Shown in pieces: positions 7,801 to 16,004 of a stretch of DNA of 64,000 nucleotides. The notes under the pieces are model-generated. The model worked only from the letters and a program-made list of their open reading frames with translations, was not told where the DNA came from and searched no databases. Position 1 is the first letter of the stretch, and the number at the start of each line of letters is the position of its first letter. A program made the translations under genes and the position numbers. The stretch is taken from the NCBI GenBank assembly GCA_964609085.1, contig CAZSRZ010000006.1, forward strand, positions 17,862 to 81,861, in the 5' to 3' direction. The DNA is from JANPLG01 sp964609085 (GTDB lineage: Bacteria; Armatimonadota; SYMT01).

Positions 7801-8967
7801 ATGTCGCAGACTGGCCGATTTCGTGTAGGGATGGTGGGGGGCGGCGGCCCCGCGAACTTCTTCGGCGGCCCCCACCGCACCGCCATCCTCATGGACAACA
7901 CCGCCGAACTTACGGCGGGGGCCCTGCGGTCCAACCCCAAGGCTTCCATCGAGTCCGCCCGGGCGCTTCACTTCACCCGGGGTTACCCTGACTACCAGAC
8001 GATGATCCAGGAGGAGGCCCGGCTCCCGATCGGGGAGCGGATCGACTACGTCACCATCGTCACGCCCAACCACGAGCACTACGGCCCGGCCCGCGCCGCC
8101 CTCGAAGCCGGGTTCGCCGTGCTGTGCGAGAAACCCCTCACCATCACCCTGGAGGAGTCGCTGGAGTTGGTCCGCATCCAGCGGGAGAAGGGCGTCCCCT
8201 TCATCGTCGCCTACACCTACACCGGCCTCCCCATGGTCATGCTCGCGCGGGAGATGGTGCAGAACGGGGAGATCGGCGAAGTGCGGAAGGTCGAGGCGTG
8301 GTACCCGCAGGGTTGGCTCGCCGGCCGCACAGAGGATGAGGGCGTGCAGCAGGCTCAGTGGCGCGTCGACCCGACCCGCAGCGGCGCTTCGGGCTGCGGC
8401 GGCGACATCGGGACTCACGCCTACGAGTTCGTGAGATTCGTCGCCGGCCTCTCTGCGGTGCAGGTGCAAGCCCGCCTGAAGACCTTTGTTGAGGGTCGGG
8501 CACTGGACGATGACTTCACCGTGCTGGCGCGGTTGGATAACGGCGGCGTGGCTACCATCACCGCGAGTCAGGTGACCATCGGCAGTCAGAACGACAACGG
8601 CTTCCGAGTCATCGGCACCAAGGGAACGGTCGAGTGGAGCATGCTCGACCACACGGTTCTGAAGGTACTGAAGGGCGGCCAGCCGGTTTCCGTCTTCCGC
8701 CTGGGAGCCGAGTACGGTTACTTCCCCGAGTCCATCAAGCCGTACCTCCGCCTGCCCAGCGGCCATCCGGAAGGCTTCCACGAAGCGCTGGCCAACCTGC
8801 ACAAGACGCTGCAGTTCCAGATCAGCCGCTGCCGGGGCGCTGAAGTGCCTCGAGGGATCCGGCACCCGGATGCCGTCGACGGCGCTGCCGGGATGGCCTT
8901 CATCGAGGCGTCCGTGGCCAGCAGCGCCGCCGGTGGGGCCTGGACCGCCGTGCACCAGGTCGACTAG
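7801..8967 (+). CDS. Gfo/Idh/MocA family oxidoreductase
   Basis: A probable NAD(P)-dependent sugar or polyol dehydrogenase. The 388 residues begin with a Rossmann motif (VGMVGGGGPANFFG, about 9-22), carry VTIVTPNHEHYGPA and the family lysine in CEKPLT (about 109-114), and have GGDIGTHAYEFVRFV where the family places its catalytic His. Substrate cannot be told. The gene stands between nadC and a propeller gene, 134 bases after nadC, so it is probably a separate unit. Confidence 0.9.
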   Translation: MSQTGRFRVGMVGGGGPANFFGGPHRTAILMDNTAELTAGALRSNPKASIESARALHFTRGYPDYQTMIQEEARLPIGERIDYVTIVTPNHEHYGPARAALEAGFAVLCEKPLTITLEESLELVRIQREKGVPFIVAYTYTGLPMVMLAREMVQNGEIGEVRKVEAWYPQGWLAGRTEDEGVQQAQWRVDPTRSGASGCGGDIGTHAYEFVRFVAGLSAVQVQARLKTFVEGRALDDDFTVLARLDNGGVATITASQVTIGSQNDNGFRVIGTKGTVEWSMLDHTVLKVLKGGQPVSVFRLGAEYGYFPESIKPYLRLPSGHPEGFHEALANLHKTLQFQISRCRGAEVPRGIRHPDAVDGAAGMAFIEASVASSAAGGAWTAVHQVD

Positions 8968-9025
8968 CGACGATTGCGCGGGGATTCGCGGGCCGCGCCA
9001 GCAGCGGCCACTCCCCAACTCCTGC

Positions 9026-9877
9026 ATGGCACAGCTCCTTATCACCAACTCCAGCCGCAGCGCGGCGGGCGGCGTCTACCGGCTGGACACGGAAACCTCC
9101 GCCGTGCGTCGTATCTCGGACCTGGCACCGCGGGGGATCACCCGGGGTCCCGACGGCTGGTACGTGGTGGAGAACGGGGGAAATGTCCATCGCCTGGATC
9201 CGGAGAGCGGGGCAACCACCCTGGCCGCCGAGACCGGGTTAAAGGCCGCGCACGACATCCGCTTTCACAGGGGCAGCTTTTACATCGTGTCCAGCAAGCG
9301 GAACCGGGTGGTCCGCCTTAGTCCGAGCTTCCAAAAGGAAGCGCAGGTCGTCATAGCCCGAGCGGCGATCGACACCTGCCACGCGAACTGCCTGCTGCCG
9401 ATGGCCACGCAGATGCTGCTGAGCGTCTTCACCCTCTCCGAGGCGGGCCGGCTCGAGAAACGGCTCACCAGAGACTGGCGACACAGCGGCAAGATCCTCG
9501 CCCTGGATTGGGACCGAGGCAGCTTCGACGTCGTTTACGAACCGCTGTCACAACCCCACAGTCTCGTGCAGCATCACGGCCAGATCTACGTCTGCCAGTC
9601 CTACACGGGCGCGATCTGCCGGGTGGATCTGGAACGAGGCACCATCAAGACGGTGAAGAAGCCCCGGGGCTTTGTGCGTGGGATCGCCTTCTCAGGCGAC
9701 CGCGCGTTCGTGGGCATCAGCGTGCTGCGGGCGCAAGGGAACCTCTTCCAGCAACTCTACCGCCGGATGTTCCGCTGGTGCGGTGTCCACGAATACCGCC
9801 TCCCCGACTGGAAACTGATTCGACGCCACCCGGTCCCCGGCGCTCAGATCTACGAATTGGCATTGCTGGAGGAGTAG
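9026..9877 (+). CDS. Beta-propeller protein resembling the DUF4915/TIGR03032 group
   Basis: A 283-residue protein from the ATG at 9026, with no signal peptide. Repeated strands such as GGVYRLDTETSAVRRI, NGGNVHRLDPESGATTL and GAICRVDLERGTIKTV indicate a propeller of about six blades. The combination of CHANCL, LSQPHS, a YVCxS loop and GFVRGIAFSGD...FVGIS is what I associate with DUF4915/TIGR03032 proteins, whose role is unknown. It is 58 bases after the oxidoreductase and may be co-transcribed. A domain search would confirm or reject the family call. Confidence 0.6.
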   Translation: MAQLLITNSSRSAAGGVYRLDTETSAVRRISDLAPRGITRGPDGWYVVENGGNVHRLDPESGATTLAAETGLKAAHDIRFHRGSFYIVSSKRNRVVRLSPSFQKEAQVVIARAAIDTCHANCLLPMATQMLLSVFTLSEAGRLEKRLTRDWRHSGKILALDWDRGSFDVVYEPLSQPHSLVQHHGQIYVCQSYTGAICRVDLERGTIKTVKKPRGFVRGIAFSGDRAFVGISVLRAQGNLFQQLYRRMFRWCGVHEYRLPDWKLIRRHPVPGAQIYELALLEE

Positions 9878-9976
9878 CCCAGCCCGCCGGACACAGCGGA
9901 CACGGGTGCCGTGCGCTAGAATTGGGGTGGGGATCCGGCCGAGCGATTCCATGCGACTGAGAGAGTGGGACCTCGT

Positions 9977-10675
9977 ATGTCAAACATGCGCAAAGCATTC
10001 ACCTTGATCGAGTTGTTGGTGGTCATTGCGATCATCGCGATCCTCGCGGCCATCTTGTTTCCGGTGCTGGCGCAGGCACGCGAGTCAGCTCGTGCGGCAA
10101 AGTGCGTGAGCAACCAGCGACAGATCGGGCTGGCGCTGATGCAGTACTGCCAGGATTTCGACGGATATCTACCCGATCCCGCCTGGGCGGACATGCAGTT
10201 CACGCCGTCTCCGCCCGCGCCGCCGACGCCCGGGCCATCCACGCTGCGCCCCTACTCGCGCATGGGGTGGCTGATGGCGGTCCTGGAGCCCTACACGAAG
10301 AACAACGGCATCTGGGAGTGCCCGAGCATGCCGGCGTTTGCCGGGGACACCTTCTGGTCGGACGGCCTGCACTCCCCCTACCGTCTACCGGGACTCGACG
10401 TTCCGTCGAAGGGCTACACCAGCTACATCTCGGCCAAATTCGGCGAGCCGAACCCAGCCGCGGCTCGATGTGCCCGAGGAAAGCTGCCGGAGGATGTGGG
10501 CACCCTCGGCGTGAGTGGCGAGCACGTGCTCTACTGCGGATTCTTCTCGCGATCCTGGAATCCGGCACCCTGGGTACGCGGTTCGAGCCGGCCACCCCTC
10601 GGTGACTGGCGGCCCCACCGCGATCGCCGGATCGAGCTGTTCCTGGACGGACACGTCAAGGCGCTGATGCCGTAG
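9977..10675 (+). CDS. Prepilin-type N-terminal methylation domain protein (type II pseudopilin-like)
   Basis: The 232 residues open with MSNMRKAFTLIELLVV and a long hydrophobic helix, the signature cleaved and methylated by prepilin peptidase before the conserved Phe; E+5 is present. LFPVLAQARESARAAKCVSNQRQIGLALMQY follows, then a C-terminal domain with the ELFLDGHVKAL ending typical of the large Armatimonadota H-X9-DG group. The ATG at 9977 was chosen over a GTG at 9965 because it gives a short leader. It converges with a second such gene. Confidence 0.88.
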   Translation: MSNMRKAFTLIELLVVIAIIAILAAILFPVLAQARESARAAKCVSNQRQIGLALMQYCQDFDGYLPDPAWADMQFTPSPPAPPTPGPSTLRPYSRMGWLMAVLEPYTKNNGIWECPSMPAFAGDTFWSDGLHSPYRLPGLDVPSKGYTSYISAKFGEPNPAAARCARGKLPEDVGTLGVSGEHVLYCGFFSRSWNPAPWVRGSSRPPLGDWRPHRDRRIELFLDGHVKALMP

Positions 10676-10718
10676 CCCAGGCTCCGTCTCCCCGAGCCGC
10701 CGGGACTCAGGGATGCAA

Positions 10719-10749
10719 AGAGACGCTGGGCAGTAATTCTGGCGTCTCT
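10719..10749. repeat. Palindromic intergenic element 1
   Basis: AGAGACGC (10719-10726) pairs with GCGTCTCT (10742-10749) across 15 bases. The flanks (GCAAAG..., ...TCTTCGCGTC) belong to the CGCAAAGACGC-type palindromes often found dispersed between genes. Lies between convergent genes and could help end transcription. Confidence 0.6.
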
Positions 10750-10844
10750 GGGTCTTCGCGTCATTGCGCCGTTGCGTTGAGTGCTCCATGGCGTGGGAGA
10801 CGCGCAGCTCCCGCACGTTCTCCCTCATGTCGGTCTGACAGACT

Positions 10845-10908
10845 CACCGCCAGGACGCAGAGGCGCAAAGGGACTCTGTCTTCCTTGCGCCTTCGCGTCC
10901 TGGCGGTG
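10845..10908. terminator. Long imperfect palindrome, likely bidirectional terminator
   Basis: CACCGCCAGGACGC (10845-10858) and the following AGAGGCGCAAAGG pair with 10883-10908 in a stem of about 26 pairs with a few mismatches and an 11-base loop. It sits midway between the convergent prepilin genes. No T-run follows, so terminator function is inferred from position and stability; a REP/MITE-like element is the alternative. Confidence 0.55.
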
Positions 10909-10961
10909 AATGCCCCGGGGTCTGGGTGAGGGGTAGCCCCGGGGGCGACCGAGGATCGGGC

Positions 10962-11873
10962 CTACGGGCAGACTACCTGACCACCCGGACACCACATGTC
11001 CGTCTGTCCTGCTCCGGCTCGTGGATTTCGCGGTCGGGCGTTGACGTACAGCGGGTTGAATCGCACCACGGCGGCCTGGTGCGCCGCGTTCCAGGTCTGT
11101 GTCGGGTTCATGGTCTTTACGTGCCCGTCGCAGAAGAGGAAGGTCGACTTCTCTGCGTGGTACTCCTCCGGAGCACCGATCGGCAGCCCGGTCGAGCCGT
11201 AGCGGCTCGGCTGACCACCCAGGGTAGCGCTGCTGAAGAAGATCGAGCCGTTCCGGTTGTTGCCGCCGGTCGCGGATTGCACGCACTCATAGAGCAGAAT
11301 CACCTGTGCCGGTCCGGGCTCGACGAGGTCCGGGTTGGCGCCTAGGTACCAGAACGGGAAGTAGCTGGCAGGCACATTTCCCGCCGCGGTGACCGCCTGG
11401 CCCGGATGGACGGCGCGGAGGTAGTCGTTCATCACGAAGTTCTGACCGACGTCGAACTGACCGCTGCCTGCCCCGCCGATGGAATTGGGGCACGACCACA
11501 CGTTGTTCTTCGAGTTGCCGCGCTGCTTGAGGTAGGGGAACACGCCCTGTCCGCTGTCCGTAACTGCGCCGGTGGTGGTGTCGCGTGTCGCGCTGTACCA
11601 CGCGGCTCCGTTGAAGGTGTTGCCGACCACCCCACGGCCGCCCGGATTCGGGAAGAACCCGTCGAAGTCGGACGCGTACATGGCGAAGGCGATGCCGAAC
11701 TGCTTCAGGTTGGACTGGCATGTCGCCTTTCGCGCCGCGTCGCGGGCTTGAGCGAAGACGGGGAAGAGGATCGCGGCGAGGATGGCGATGATGGCGATGA
11801 CGACGAGCAACTCGATGAGGGTGAAGGCACGTCGCTGGAGGGATCCGGTTGGACGAGGGGAGGGGGCAATCAT
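10962..11873 (-). CDS. Prepilin-type protein with H-X9-DG type C-terminus (DUF1559-like)
   Basis: The 303 residues carry the RRAFTLIELLVVIAII methylation signature at about 14-30, then LFPVFAQARDAARKATCQSNLKQFGIAFAMYASDFDG. The C-terminal part ends with EEYHAEKSTFLFCDGHVKTM, the H-x9-DG motif. Such proteins are numerous in Armatimonadota and planctomycetes and are thought to be secreted through a type II-like system; the role of this one is unknown. A GspE/PilB ATPase is encoded at 60728. A leader of 196 bases separates it from the stop of the upstream gene. Confidence 0.9.
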   Translation of the reverse strand: MIAPSPRPTGSLQRRAFTLIELLVVIAIIAILAAILFPVFAQARDAARKATCQSNLKQFGIAFAMYASDFDGFFPNPGGRGVVGNTFNGAAWYSATRDTTTGAVTDSGQGVFPYLKQRGNSKNNVWSCPNSIGGAGSGQFDVGQNFVMNDYLRAVHPGQAVTAAGNVPASYFPFWYLGANPDLVEPGPAQVILLYECVQSATGGNNRNGSIFFSSATLGGQPSRYGSTGLPIGAPEEYHAEKSTFLFCDGHVKTMNPTQTWNAAHQAAVVRFNPLYVNARPRNPRAGAGQTDMWCPGGQVVCP

Positions 11874-12069
11874 GGGTGCACTCCGTGGGAAAGAGGGTAC
11901 TCAGCCGGATCATTTTCCGCCGCGAACCCTAAATTGCGGTCAAGATTGGGCTAACTGTCGTCGGGGACTCGTTCATGTCCACTTGCTGTATTGCCGGGAG
12001 GGCGCTGAACCCGAGGAATCCGTGAAGATTCCTGCCCCGGAATCCGGTGGTGACCGGCAGAGCGACGTG

Positions 12070-13311
12070 TCATTGGGCGTCCGTCACCGTGATCGCGATC
12101 GTTTCGATCGCCGCGTGGCCGGACTTGCGGAAGGGGCGCGGCATGGGCTGTGCCTGTCCCCGCTCGTCCACGGTCCGGCAGCGAAGCAGATACTCGCCGG
12201 GCGCCAACCCCGGGATCAGGGCTGCCCAGTGAGCTTTTGCCAGTCGCAGCGGCCAACGGTCGGGTTCACCGCCGGGCCGAAAGCCCATCGTGACAGCCGG
12301 AATGACTCCGCCCGGCAGGTTGCCGCCCCAGACGGCCGGCGGCGGGAGGATGCGGGCATCCGTCCAGGGGGCGGTGGAGAAGTTGGGATCAGCTTCGGAG
12401 ACGCGGGCATCCGCCCGGGAGACCCATACCTGCACTCGCGCCAACCCCGAGATCCCCACCTGCGCATACCCCGTCACCGGGAAGGGAGTGTTGGGCTTTA
12501 CTCGCCGGGGGAAGGGGAGCGTGGCGGCGAACGACTTGAGCGGACTGTCGATGTCATTGTTCTCGGCGGCGTAGGTGTCGTTCGCCCCATGAAGGTTGGA
12601 AAGGAAAAGGTGCGTGAGCCACTTCACGTTCTTGAAGCCGTAGGCCTCGGGCACCACGATCCGGACGGGGCCACCGCGCTGCGGGCTCAACCACTCGCCG
12701 TTCAGCTTGTAGCAGAGGATGACGGGCGGCAGGCCCATCGGATCCTCGAGCACCCTGCCGATGGGGAGTGAGCTCCGGAACAACTGCCGGGGGTCATCGT
12801 TGTGGTAGCCGTGGTAGAAGACGCGCCGCAAGTTCTCACGCGGCTGCGTCATCCACACGACCTCCCGAAGCGGGACACCCTCCCAGATGCCCATCCCCAA
12901 CGGGCAACCGATGTTGAGGCAGGTCATGACCTTCGGGAAGCGGACGGCATGTTTCTCCGCCAGCTTCATCAGCCCGGCGAAATCGAGGGCGGCCCCCATT
13001 GCGGCAGAGAGGGAGCGTCCGAGCGACGCGGGGCGTTCCGGGTCTGCGACAACGTCCAACCTCCAGGTTTCCCTGGTCAGCCCCACCTCCCGCCGCCGCG
13101 CCTCCGGGAGGGAGTGAGGCACGGGATTGCCCCGCGACACATCACCGAAGCGCTCCTGGGGGAAGAAATAGGGCTCGATCGCCCGCACGGCCGCCGCCAG
13201 TTCGGCAGGGAGGGGAGCGTCCGCGGAGACGGTGCGCCGAGAGTCCACGCTCGCGGCCAGGGCGGCGGCGGGCAGCAGGTGTCGTCGCGAGATCCGGATC
13301 TGGTCTGGCAT
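12070..13311 (-). CDS. Sulfite-oxidase-like molybdopterin oxidoreductase, probable Tat substrate
   Basis: The 413 residues start with a twin-arginine-like peptide (ISRRHLLPAAALAAS, about 6-20). Residues about 60-270 look like the oxidoreductase molybdopterin-binding domain, with the metal Cys expected in VMTCLNIGCPLGMGIWEGVPL (about 132-150). Residues about 280-410 resemble the Mo-co dimerisation domain (PFPVTGYAQVGISGLARVQVW, ending in AIETIAITVTDAQ). GGAAGGA lies before the ATG. The donor (sulfite, sulfoxide or other) is not predictable. It follows an exported amidohydrolase gene by 89 bases on the same strand. Confidence 0.82.
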   Translation of the reverse strand: MPDQIRISRRHLLPAAALAASVDSRRTVSADAPLPAELAAAVRAIEPYFFPQERFGDVSRGNPVPHSLPEARRREVGLTRETWRLDVVADPERPASLGRSLSAAMGAALDFAGLMKLAEKHAVRFPKVMTCLNIGCPLGMGIWEGVPLREVVWMTQPRENLRRVFYHGYHNDDPRQLFRSSLPIGRVLEDPMGLPPVILCYKLNGEWLSPQRGGPVRIVVPEAYGFKNVKWLTHLFLSNLHGANDTYAAENNDIDSPLKSFAATLPFPRRVKPNTPFPVTGYAQVGISGLARVQVWVSRADARVSEADPNFSTAPWTDARILPPPAVWGGNLPGGVIPAVTMGFRPGGEPDRWPLRLAKAHWAALIPGLAPGEYLLRCRTVDERGQAQPMPRPFRKSGHAAIETIAITVTDAQ

Positions 13312-13400
13312 ACCTGTTCCTTCCGGCGGTAGGAGCCCGATGATGCCCTATTGAGCCACCGCCGGGAGGTACTCCTGCGGGCAGCCCGATCGACCGCCTC

Positions 13401-15191
13401 TCACCGGCTTCGCCTCGCATCGTCCCGGACTCCCTTGATCGGCGGCGCCGCGTGGACGCGATGGCCGCCAACCCAGGTTTCCATCACCCGCGTCGCCCTG
13501 ACCTGATCCACCGGGCACCGCAGCAAATCGCGATCGAGCACCACCATATCCGCCCACTTGCCCGGTTCCAGGCTCCCCACGTCATCGCGGCACAGGATGC
13601 GAGCGCTATTTTGCGTGTAGAAGCGGATGGCCTGTTCCCGCGTGAGCGCCTCTTCCGGATGAAGTCGCCCGGCATACTCGCGGGCCCCGCGTGTGAGCGT
13701 GACCCACATGCCGAGGAAGGGATCGTAGGGGTTGACGGCCCGCCGGGCACCGATCTTCTGCATGTGGTCCGACCCGCCACCCGCGACCACTCCGGCGGCG
13801 AACAGGCTGCGCAGCGGCTGGAACCAGCGGAGTCGCTCATAGCCGAACTGTCGGACCAGCGTCCGGGTGTCGAGGTAGAGCCATGCCGGCTGGATATCCA
13901 CCCCCACGCCGAGGCGGGACATCCGTGCGACGGACTCCGCGCTCTGGAAGTTCGCGTGCGTGATGGTGGGCCGCGTCGCTCGGATGGGCAACTCTCGATC
14001 CACTGCCTCGTAGGCATCAAGGAGCGCGGAGACGGCGCCATCGCCGACGGAGTGGGCTGTAAACTGCATTCCGTGGCTTGCTGTCCGCCGGACGAGCGCC
14101 TCCAGCCGGTCCTGCGGGATGAAGCGAATGCCTCGGTACTCCGGATCGGTGATCGCGTAGATCGAACTCAACCCCCAGGGCTTCATCATGTAAGCGCTGC
14201 CCGTCAGCATTCCTCCATCGAGATAGGTCTTCACGCCGATGATGCGCAGGAACGGGTCAGGCCGTCGGAGCGGATCGGAGGCGATGCCGTCAATGGCGGC
14301 CGCGATCGGTTCCCACGGCCCCGTCGTGTCAACGTGCTGTGAGATCGCAACCCGCATCGGCAACCGACGCCCCGCATTCAGGCCGCGATACCGGTCGATC
14401 TCTGTGGCGTCCGCATCTCGGTCGCCGATGGTGGTGATGCCATTGGCCAGGTAGTCCCGGAGAAGCGCAAGCAGGCGTCGGACGCGGTCGGCCTCTGAAG
14501 GTGGCGCAGCGGACGTCTTCGGCTTGACGAACCGCGTCAGGTTGCGAAGGATCCCCGTCGGCATCCCCGAGGAGGGATCCAGCTCCACCTTTCCTGAACC
14601 GCCATCGGGGGGCCGGAACTCCGCGCCGATCCCGCTGTCGGCCAGCGCTCGGCTGTTCAGCGAAGCGTCCGGACCGGTAGCAAACAGCACCGGGTGATCC
14701 GGCGCCGCCTCGTCCAGCTCAGCTCTGGTCGGATAGCGCTGCTCCCGCAGCCGGGTGATGAACACCTGTCGAAGCTGGATCCACTCGCCTTTGGGGGTGA
14801 CGGCAGTTCGACGGCGCAGGTAGGCGAGCACGTCCGCGATCCCGTGCATCTCCGGAATCACGTGGTCAAACTCCGTCATTGATGCATCCGAGGGGTGCGT
14901 GTGCGAGTCGATCAACCCCGGCAGCACCATCTTTCCGTGCAGGTCCCGCACAATGGTGGAGCGGCCGCGGGAAGCCAGAATCTCCCGATCAGACCCCGTG
15001 CGGAGCACCCTCCCGTCGCGGACCGCAATCGCCGACGCACAGGTGAAGTGGCTGTCCACGGTGACCACTTTCCCGTTGTGCAGGATCAGGCTGGGGGCGT
15101 GCTCCGAGCCGGCAGCCAGCCCAACGGCGACCGGCAGCAGGCAGACAAGGGCGACGCAGCGATTCCAGCGGGCAGGGTGTAGGGCGGGCAT
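13401..15191 (-). CDS. Exported amidohydrolase (YtcJ-like metal-dependent hydrolase)
   Basis: The 596 residues have an N-terminal signal peptide (ALVCLLPVAVGLAAGS), a beta-sandwich start (LILHNGKVVTVDS), the metal motif LPGLIDSHTHPSD (about 92-104) and a C-terminal return to the sandwich (LEPGKWADMVVLDRDLL). This is the arrangement of the YtcJ/AtzF-like amidohydrolase_3 group. The substrate is unknown. No good ribosome binding site precedes the ATG at 15191, so the exact start is open. It is upstream of the molybdoprotein gene and may share its transcript. Confidence 0.85.
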   Translation of the reverse strand: MPALHPARWNRCVALVCLLPVAVGLAAGSEHAPSLILHNGKVVTVDSHFTCASAIAVRDGRVLRTGSDREILASRGRSTIVRDLHGKMVLPGLIDSHTHPSDASMTEFDHVIPEMHGIADVLAYLRRRTAVTPKGEWIQLRQVFITRLREQRYPTRAELDEAAPDHPVLFATGPDASLNSRALADSGIGAEFRPPDGGSGKVELDPSSGMPTGILRNLTRFVKPKTSAAPPSEADRVRRLLALLRDYLANGITTIGDRDADATEIDRYRGLNAGRRLPMRVAISQHVDTTGPWEPIAAAIDGIASDPLRRPDPFLRIIGVKTYLDGGMLTGSAYMMKPWGLSSIYAITDPEYRGIRFIPQDRLEALVRRTASHGMQFTAHSVGDGAVSALLDAYEAVDRELPIRATRPTITHANFQSAESVARMSRLGVGVDIQPAWLYLDTRTLVRQFGYERLRWFQPLRSLFAAGVVAGGGSDHMQKIGARRAVNPYDPFLGMWVTLTRGAREYAGRLHPEEALTREQAIRFYTQNSARILCRDDVGSLEPGKWADMVVLDRDLLRCPVDQVRATRVMETWVGGHRVHAAPPIKGVRDDARRSR

Positions 15192-15265
15192 GTCGAGGAT
15201 TTCGTCACACCCCGGGCGTTCCCTCCCTCCCCGGCAGTATTGTCATCAGCACGACCGACGGGCGG

Positions 15266-15378
15266 CCCCTGGGAACGCTGGCGTCCCGCCGTCATCAGCA
15301 TCCCGCATCGAAAGCACCCCCGGGAACGCTGGCGTCCCGCCGGCCTCAGCGGCCCCCGGGAACGCTGGCGTCCCGCCG
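15266..15378. repeat. Three copies of a 25-bp repeat
   Basis: The core CGGGAACGCTGGCGTCCCGC (first copy has T for the leading C) occurs at 15267-15291, 15317-15341 and 15354-15378, each followed by a TCAGC-containing tail. The spacing of 50 and 37 bases is irregular, unlike CRISPR. Intergenic, related in style to the repeats at 15556 and 39539. Confidence 0.85.
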
Positions 15379-15555
15379 GTATCAGCAAGCACTGCCCCTC
15401 AGCCACCGCCCCCGTACAGAACCGAGCGCGTCAGCGCCGGGATGCAGCCTGTGCCGAGGCGCCCCGTCCCGCGAATACCGTCGCGGGTCGGTGACCCAGG
15501 GGTCCGCGCTACCAGCCACGTGTAATCGGACTCCGGGACGGCACCCGGCCCACGG

Positions 15556-15705
15556 AGGCGGGGATCCCGGCACTGACGTGCACGGTTCTGAGCCAGAGCG
15601 GGTCTGTCACCGGAGGCGGCGCCGGATGCCGGCGAGACGCCAGCGGTCCCGGAAACCCTTCCCCCGACTGTATCTGGATGGCGAAGGCGGGGATCCCGGC
15701 ACTGA
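15556..15705. repeat. Two copies of a 21-bp repeat
   Basis: AGGCGGGGATCCCGGCACTG plus A occurs at 15556-15576 and 15685-15705. The second copy runs directly into GGGCGTCCCGCCCG (15706-15719), a 14-mer that also lies in the 83-bp repeats at 39662-39675. This links the two intergenic repeat regions. Confidence 0.8.
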
Positions 15706-16004
15706 GGGCGTCCCGCCCGACTGGCTCTGCCCTTGCATCCGATCGGCGGCGACAGGGGCAGGTGCCGGATTGGCGAGCCTTCGACCCCTTGCCGGCGCTG
15801 TAAGCCTCAGGGCCGTGTGATAGACTGCAGGGGTTTCTGGGGAGCATCGGGCAAACCGCTCTCCATGACCGGTCCGCGCCCGCTGTTGGGGAACTAGCCC
15901 CGGCGACGGCCACCGCGCACTGACGGACGGGATGGGCAGCTACATGCCCCGTCCGGACGCGCTCGCAACTCCCGCCCATCGATTTCCCCCACGGAGATAC
16001 CTGA

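Larger units (their letters stand above)
15192..16004. other. Repeat-rich intergenic region, no convincing gene
   Basis: This 813-base stretch between divergent genes has no ORF with convincing coding character. It contains the short repeats listed separately, and in its last 80 bases a stem formed by 15924-15954 (GGACGG... against ...CCGTCC) upstream of the dikinase start. No tRNA or riboswitch consensus was recognised. Confidence 0.7.

Noticed and set aside
15266..15378. CRISPR-like direct repeats
   Set aside because: Only three copies with unequal spacing (50 and 37 bases) and similar flanking sequence; no cas genes.
15840..16004. c-di-GMP or other riboswitch upstream of ppdK
   Set aside because: A GGGCAAACC stretch recalls GEMM RNA, but the second conserved GGGACGCAAAGCC part is missing; only a simple stem is supported.
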